The notes below the pieces were generated by a model. It made no database searches and was not told the origin of the DNA. It saw only the letters and a program-made list of their open reading frames with translations. A stretch of 10,588 nucleotides of DNA, taken from the NCBI GenBank assembly GCA_026390275.1, contig JAPLGF010000344.1, positions 1 to 10,588 of the forward strand, written 5' to 3'. The DNA is from Candidatus Atribacteria bacterium. GTDB lineage: Bacteria > Atribacterota > Atribacteria > Atribacterales > Atribacteraceae. Positions 6,870 to 10,588 of this stretch are shown here, piece after piece; the stretch's first letter is position 1; each line of letters begins with the position of its first letter. The position numbers were made by a program, and so were the translations under genes.

Positions 6870-8028
6870 TTACTCAAATCGAAGGGCAGTGATCGGATCG
6901 AGTCGACTGGCACGACGGGCAGGATAAATCCCAAAGAAAAGACCTACTCCCATTGAAATTCCCAGGGCAATGAGAACGGAATTCCAGGAAACGCTGGTGA
7001 TCATATTCGATAGCTTCGAGATCACCTGGGCACCTCCCATTCCGCAAATAACCCCTACCAGTCCGCCAATCAAGCTCAAACCCCTTCCGGAGTCCGATTT
7101 CCCGGGTCCGTTCGGTCACCGAAACCAGCATGATGTTCATAATCCCGATCCCCCCCACCAGGAGTGAAATTCCGGTAATGGCGGCTAAAAAGAGGGTGAT
7201 GGTCCCGGTCACCCGATCGATGGTATTCAGGATTTCCTGTGAACTATAGACCGAATACTTATCGGGATCTTTCAATCGCCTCAAGAAGAACAGGTTCAGG
7301 CGATCAATGACCATCTGGACATCTTCGGGTTTATCGGCCAACACCGTAATAGTCTGTACATACCGGCTCCCGGTCAATCGTTTCTGGGCGGTGGTGAGAG
7401 GGACAAAAACCTGATCCCCCAAATCCCGTCCCATACTGGTCTTTTTTTCCATCACTCCGATCACGGTAAAATTCACACTGCCGATTCGAACAGTACTCCC
7501 TACTGCCTTGACAGCACTCCCGAAGAGGTCTTCCGCCACCGTCTGGCCCAATACGACCACCCGGGTCATGTTCTCCAGATCATACTGGCTAAAAAAACGC
7601 CCAATTTCCGGGTGAAAATTCTGAACCTCAGTATAAATGGGAGTGGTTCCGATCACATTCGTTGAGGTATTGTTTTTCCCATACGCCACCGTCTTGGAGG
7701 AGGTAATTTCCGCTGAGACATCTTTCACTCCCGGAAGCTCCGTATTACGCAAATTCTGATAATGGGTATAAGTCAGAATGTTGGCGGCCCCTCGTCTTTG
7801 AAAGGCCATCCCTGGTCGGTGCTGGGTCCTCCCAGGGACCACGGTCAATACATTGGAACCCAAGTTCCCGATATCGGAGGTGATTCGAATACGCATTCCC
7901 TGACCGAGAGAAACCATGGATACCACCGAGGCCACACCGATAATGATCCCCAGCATGGTGAGAAATGATCGCAGTTTATTGGATAAAAGGCTGGAAAAGG
8001 CCGTCCGAATATTTTCAAAAATATTCAT
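6870..8028 (-). pseudogene. MacB-type ABC exporter permease, broken by an internal deletion and frameshift
   Basis: The N-terminal 315 codons encode a standard MacB/FtsX-type permease. A first membrane helix lies at about 21-42 (SFLTMLGIIIGVASVVSMVS), then the periplasmic MacB core domain, then a second helix at about 275-302, ending in the conserved TREIGLRK. After Lys315 (7086-7084) this frame turns into unrelated sequence and stops at 6874. The missing C-terminus appears in another frame from 7079 to a TAA at 6870: LSLIGGLVGVICGMGG, a last helix, then YPARRASRLDPITALRFE, the family's usual end. Family members normally have about 20 residues between REIGLRK and the L-x-GG helix; only 11 bases are left here. 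So roughly 52 bases seem lost, which shifts the frame. The intact length would be about 400 residues. The ATG overlaps the ATPase stop (ATGA). This is either a real null allele or a sequencing/assembly error. Confidence 0.85.
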
Positions 8029-8783
8029 GGGGTCTGGCTCACCTCCCGGGGTTCATTCACCACTGGTTGGAGGAGCAGATCATAGGCCTTGAGCGGTTTT
8101 TCAACCTTCTCATCGCCTTCCAGCCGTCCATCACGGAACCGGAGAATCCGCTGGGCATGAAGAGAGATATCATTTTCATGGGTGATCAGTAAGATTGTCT
8201 TTCCTTGATCATTGAGATTCTGGAAAATCTGCATCACTTCTTCTCCCGAACGGGTATCCAGATTCCCGGTGGGCTCATCGGTAAGGAGGATGGAGGGGCT
8301 ATTCACCAGAGCCCGGGCGATGGCTACTCGCTGGGTCTGACCTCCCGAAAGCTGATTGGGCCGATGAAATTTTCGTTCAGTAAGTCCAACGCTCTCCAAC
8401 AGGGAGTCGACAATTTCATGCCGCATAGACCGCGATATACCAGCATAGAGGAGTGGAAGCTCTACATTTTGGAACGCATTCAGCTTGGGGAGCAGGTTGA
8501 AACTTTGAAACACAAAACCAATTTTTTGGTTTCGGACTGATGCCAGTTGATTTTCATTCAATTGAGATACCTCCTGCCCATTGAGAAGGTACTGACCGCT
8601 CGTCGGGATATCGAGACATCCCAAGATGTTCAGGAGCGATGACTTCCCAGAGCCGGAAGGACCCATTACCGCTACAAACTCATCAGGATAGATCTGGAAG
8701 GACACGTTCTGGAGGGCCCTCACTTCGATCGAGTCCATAAAATAGGTTTTACTGAGGTTACGCACTTCAATGACCGGTTTCAT
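8025..8783 (-). CDS. ABC exporter ATPase, MacB/LolD type
   Basis: This 252-residue cytoplasmic ATPase powers the adjacent permease. All nucleotide-binding motifs are present: Walker A GPSGSGKSS at 41-49, Q-loop Gln93 (FVFQSFNLLP), signature LSGGQ at 145-149, Walker B ILLTDE at 165-170 with catalytic Glu170, D-loop NLD, and switch His202 (LLITHEND). The signature continues TQRVAIARAL, where QQRVAIARAL is commoner, a minor change. The fold is that of the MacB/LolD group used with FtsX-type permeases. The C-terminus carries a tail of about 25 residues beyond the normal end at FRDGRLEGDE. The ATG at 8783 shares one base with the adaptor stop (TGATG), and its own stop overlaps the permease start, so the three genes look translationally coupled. 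Confidence 0.95.
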   Translation of the reverse strand: MKPVIEVRNLSKTYFMDSIEVRALQNVSFQIYPDEFVAVMGPSGSGKSSLLNILGCLDIPTSGQYLLNGQEVSQLNENQLASVRNQKIGFVFQSFNLLPKLNAFQNVELPLLYAGISRSMRHEIVDSLLESVGLTERKFHRPNQLSGGQTQRVAIARALVNSPSILLTDEPTGNLDTRSGEEVMQIFQNLNDQGKTILLITHENDISLHAQRILRFRDGRLEGDEKVEKPLKAYDLLLQPVVNEPREVSQTP

Positions 8784-10054
8784 CAGAACCCTCCCGGACC
8801 GCCGCCACTTCGTTGGTTGGGTGCCGGAGTGGCGACGGTTGGTAACAGAACCACCTGATCTTTTTCCAACCCCTCAAGAATTTCCACCTGGGTATCATTC
8901 CGTAATCCAACTTTGACTGGTTTGGGGACCGGACTCCCATCCGGACCGGGAACCATAACCGTCGCCCCTTTCGGGCTTTCGACCAGGATATCAATCGGGA
9001 TGAACAAAGTTTTCTCCCGGGTATCGATGATGGTTTTCACATCCACCGTCATCCCCCGGCGAAGCCTTCCGTCCGGATTGGGAACCTGAACCGTTGCTTC
9101 GTAGGTGACAATGTTATCTTTGATCACTGGTTTATAGGCCAGGAAGGTGATTTCTCCATGAAACACTTCCCCGGGAAAGGCATCCAGCGTGGCCTCGGCT
9201 TTATCCCCCTTTTTGATCCGGGGAACATCGATCTCATTAATGGGAACCAAGGCTTTCATGGTACTGAGATCGGCCACGGTCACCAGTGTTCCAGCCAAGG
9301 TTGCCACATCATCTTTTTGAGCAATGAGATCAATCACCGTTCCTTTGATCGGAGAAGTAATGGTAGCAGAAGACACTTTTTTTTGGGTAGAAGCTAAATT
9401 GGCCTCGGTTTGGGTTAGTTTTGCCCGGGACACCTCAATATCTTCCGGTTTGGTCCCCTGTTTCAGATCTTCCATTTTCTTTTGGGCAGAAATATAGTTC
9501 TGCTCGTTCACATTCATCTGGTCCCGGCTATCCTGGTATTGCTGTTGCGAAATGGCACCAGTGGTGAATAACTCCTGGTTCCGCTTAAACTGTTCTCGCG
9601 AGGTATCCAGGTTGATTTTGGTTTGTTCGAAGGCAGTTTCCACCTGGGTGATCTCCAGTTCAGTGGCGCCGGTGATGAGCTTGTCCAGCTCGGTTTTGGC
9701 ATTGAGATAATTGGCTTGCGCCTGTTTCAAGTTGGTCTCGTAATCACTCACATCAAGTTTGATCAGAGGCTGTCCCTTTTCGACGGTGTCACCCTCTTTG
9801 ATAAGGATTTCCTCAACTTTTCCCCCATCCACTTCAGACTTGACATCGACCACTTCCATCGGTTCTAAGCTGCCCAGGGCAGATATCGATTCAATAATAG
9901 TTCCGACGGTCACTTTCACTTGTCGCGATTGGTTGGAGGTGATTTGGGCCTGCCGGGTATTCTGGGAAGTACGCATCTTCCACAGGTAAAAACCGGTCAC
10001 GATTCCCACGACCACTACCACCAAAACGATGATAATCTTCTTTCTTTTTCCCAT
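8783..10054 (-). CDS. Periplasmic adaptor (membrane fusion protein), MacA/HlyD type
   Basis: This 423-residue adaptor should bridge the inner-membrane MacB-type pump and a TolC-type channel. It is held by an N-terminal membrane anchor (about 6-24, after MGKRKK) with no lipobox, and the rest is periplasmic. A first lipoyl half-motif is at about 71-101 (VKSEVDGGKVEEILIKEGDT, then VEKGQPLIKLD). A long helical hairpin follows at about 101-228 with the turn RNQELFTTGAISQQQYQDSR, which should contact the TolC tips. The second lipoyl half starts at ATITSPIKGTVI (230-241). Beta-barrel and membrane-proximal domains follow, and the end is Gly-rich (SGGGPGGF). The start at 10054 has GGAGA upstream. It shares one base with the ATPase start, so the two are coupled. 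The cargo cannot be told; MacA relatives export macrolides, peptides or lipids. Confidence 0.94.
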   Translation of the reverse strand: MGKRKKIIIVLVVVVVGIVTGFYLWKMRTSQNTRQAQITSNQSRQVKVTVGTIIESISALGSLEPMEVVDVKSEVDGGKVEEILIKEGDTVEKGQPLIKLDVSDYETNLKQAQANYLNAKTELDKLITGATELEITQVETAFEQTKINLDTSREQFKRNQELFTTGAISQQQYQDSRDQMNVNEQNYISAQKKMEDLKQGTKPEDIEVSRAKLTQTEANLASTQKKVSSATITSPIKGTVIDLIAQKDDVATLAGTLVTVADLSTMKALVPINEIDVPRIKKGDKAEATLDAFPGEVFHGEITFLAYKPVIKDNIVTYEATVQVPNPDGRLRRGMTVDVKTIIDTREKTLFIPIDILVESPKGATVMVPGPDGSPVPKPVKVGLRNDTQVEILEGLEKDQVVLLPTVATPAPNQRSGGGPGGF

Positions 10055-10115
10055 GTTTTTTCTCCGACCTTTATCTCAGGGTTTTATAAAATAAATGTAC
10101 AAGTTCCCATGGACA

Positions 10116-10501
10116 TCAGATATCCTCCACCCGGATCGGAATGCCTGAAACCTGCATCAAACGAACTTTGGAGAGAAGATAGTCAAAAAGGGCTTTTTCA
10201 TACTTGACTGTATCCTGGCGAAAGGTGAATTTACTGTCTGCCAGAGCACGGTCCGTGATTGCACCCTGTTCGAATTGCATCTGAAGAAGGTTATAATTTT
10301 GGTCCGCAATCTGTTGTTCCATCTGGGCCGTTAAGACCGCTTGATCAGCCTGCAAAAAAGAATTGTAGGCATCGGAAACCTCCAATGATACCGAATCACC
10401 GAGAGAATTTATTTTGCGATCCAGCTGGGCGATTTTAATCTCCTGTTGCTTGATCTTTTCTTTGCTGATTCCGCCGTCAAAGGGAATCCAGGTGATTTCC
10501 A
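10116..10501 (-). CDS. TolC-family outer membrane efflux protein (C-terminal part only)
   Basis: The frame is open from the poly-G tail at about 10501 down to a TGA at 10116, giving about 128 residues. It begins EITWIPFDGGISKEKIKQQE, the last outer-membrane strand with the usual Pro-x-Asp-Gly-Gly, then a coiled coil leading into VSDAYNSFLQADQAVLTAQ. The turn FEQGAITDRALADSK follows, and it ends in LLSKVRLMQVSGIPIRVEDI. This matches the second half of a TolC/OEP protein, the outer-membrane channel of tripartite pumps. An internal TTG at 10385 is not the start; the N-terminal part is missing because the sequence ends. The adaptor gene begins 61 bases further on, so this channel is the natural partner of the pump. 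Unlike the second TolC-like protein in this window, it keeps its beta-strand segment. Confidence 0.85.

Positions 10502-10588
<87 letters not shown>

Noticed and set aside
7070..7090. Programmed ribosomal frameshift in the permease gene
   Set aside because: There is no slippery heptamer, and simple slippage would still leave out about 17 conserved residues, so a deletion fits better.

Overview
The window looks like one contig of a metagenome-type assembly from an uncultured diderm (outer-membrane-bearing) bacterium. It opens inside a gene and closes in an 87-base poly-G tail that reads as a sequencing artefact. Two TolC-family genes, a periplasmic adaptor and a MacB-type exporter imply a double membrane. 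The sugar ABC permeases, ROK kinase and remnant of a uroporphyrinogen-decarboxylase-like (URO-D) gene recall carbohydrate operons of fermentative lineages such as Atribacterota, Thermotogota or Spirochaetota. That taxonomic guess is weak, because there is no rRNA or other marker gene here.

Plus strand, 1-2263: the 3' end of a tightly packed sugar-uptake operon. It holds the end of a MalF/UgpA-type permease (1-318), a complete MalG-type permease (315-1136, ATGA overlap), a ROK-family sugar kinase (1142-2161) and a short, frameshifted remnant of a URO-D-family gene (2112-2263) whose start lies inside the kinase gene. The remnant ends just before a degenerate, roughly 113-base palindromic repeat (2276-2388), which also lies behind the convergent aldo/keto reductase gene.

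Minus strand, 10501 down to 2415: seven genes in the same direction. In transcription order these are the 3' part of a TolC-family gene, a MacA/HlyD-type adaptor, a MacB/LolD-type ATPase, a MacB-type permease broken by an internal deletion and frameshift near 7080, a second and unusual TolC-like gene, a two-domain methyltransferase/ATP-grasp protein, and an aldo/keto reductase. The first four form an export operon with overlapping junctions between adaptor, ATPase and permease. The second TolC-like gene and the fusion gene each have their own plausible promoter, so this is probably more than one transcript.

The most interesting items are: (i) the single-chain fusion of a class I SAM methyltransferase to a D-Ala-D-Ala-ligase-like ATP-grasp domain, next to an oxidoreductase and downstream of an exporter; (ii) a TolC-like protein that seems to lack both beta-barrel segments while keeping its helical hairpins; (iii) the frameshifted URO-D remnant ending at a palindromic repeat; and (iv) the deletion/frameshift in the exporter permease. 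No new system is proven. A possible make-and-export cassette on the minus strand is inference from gene order only.
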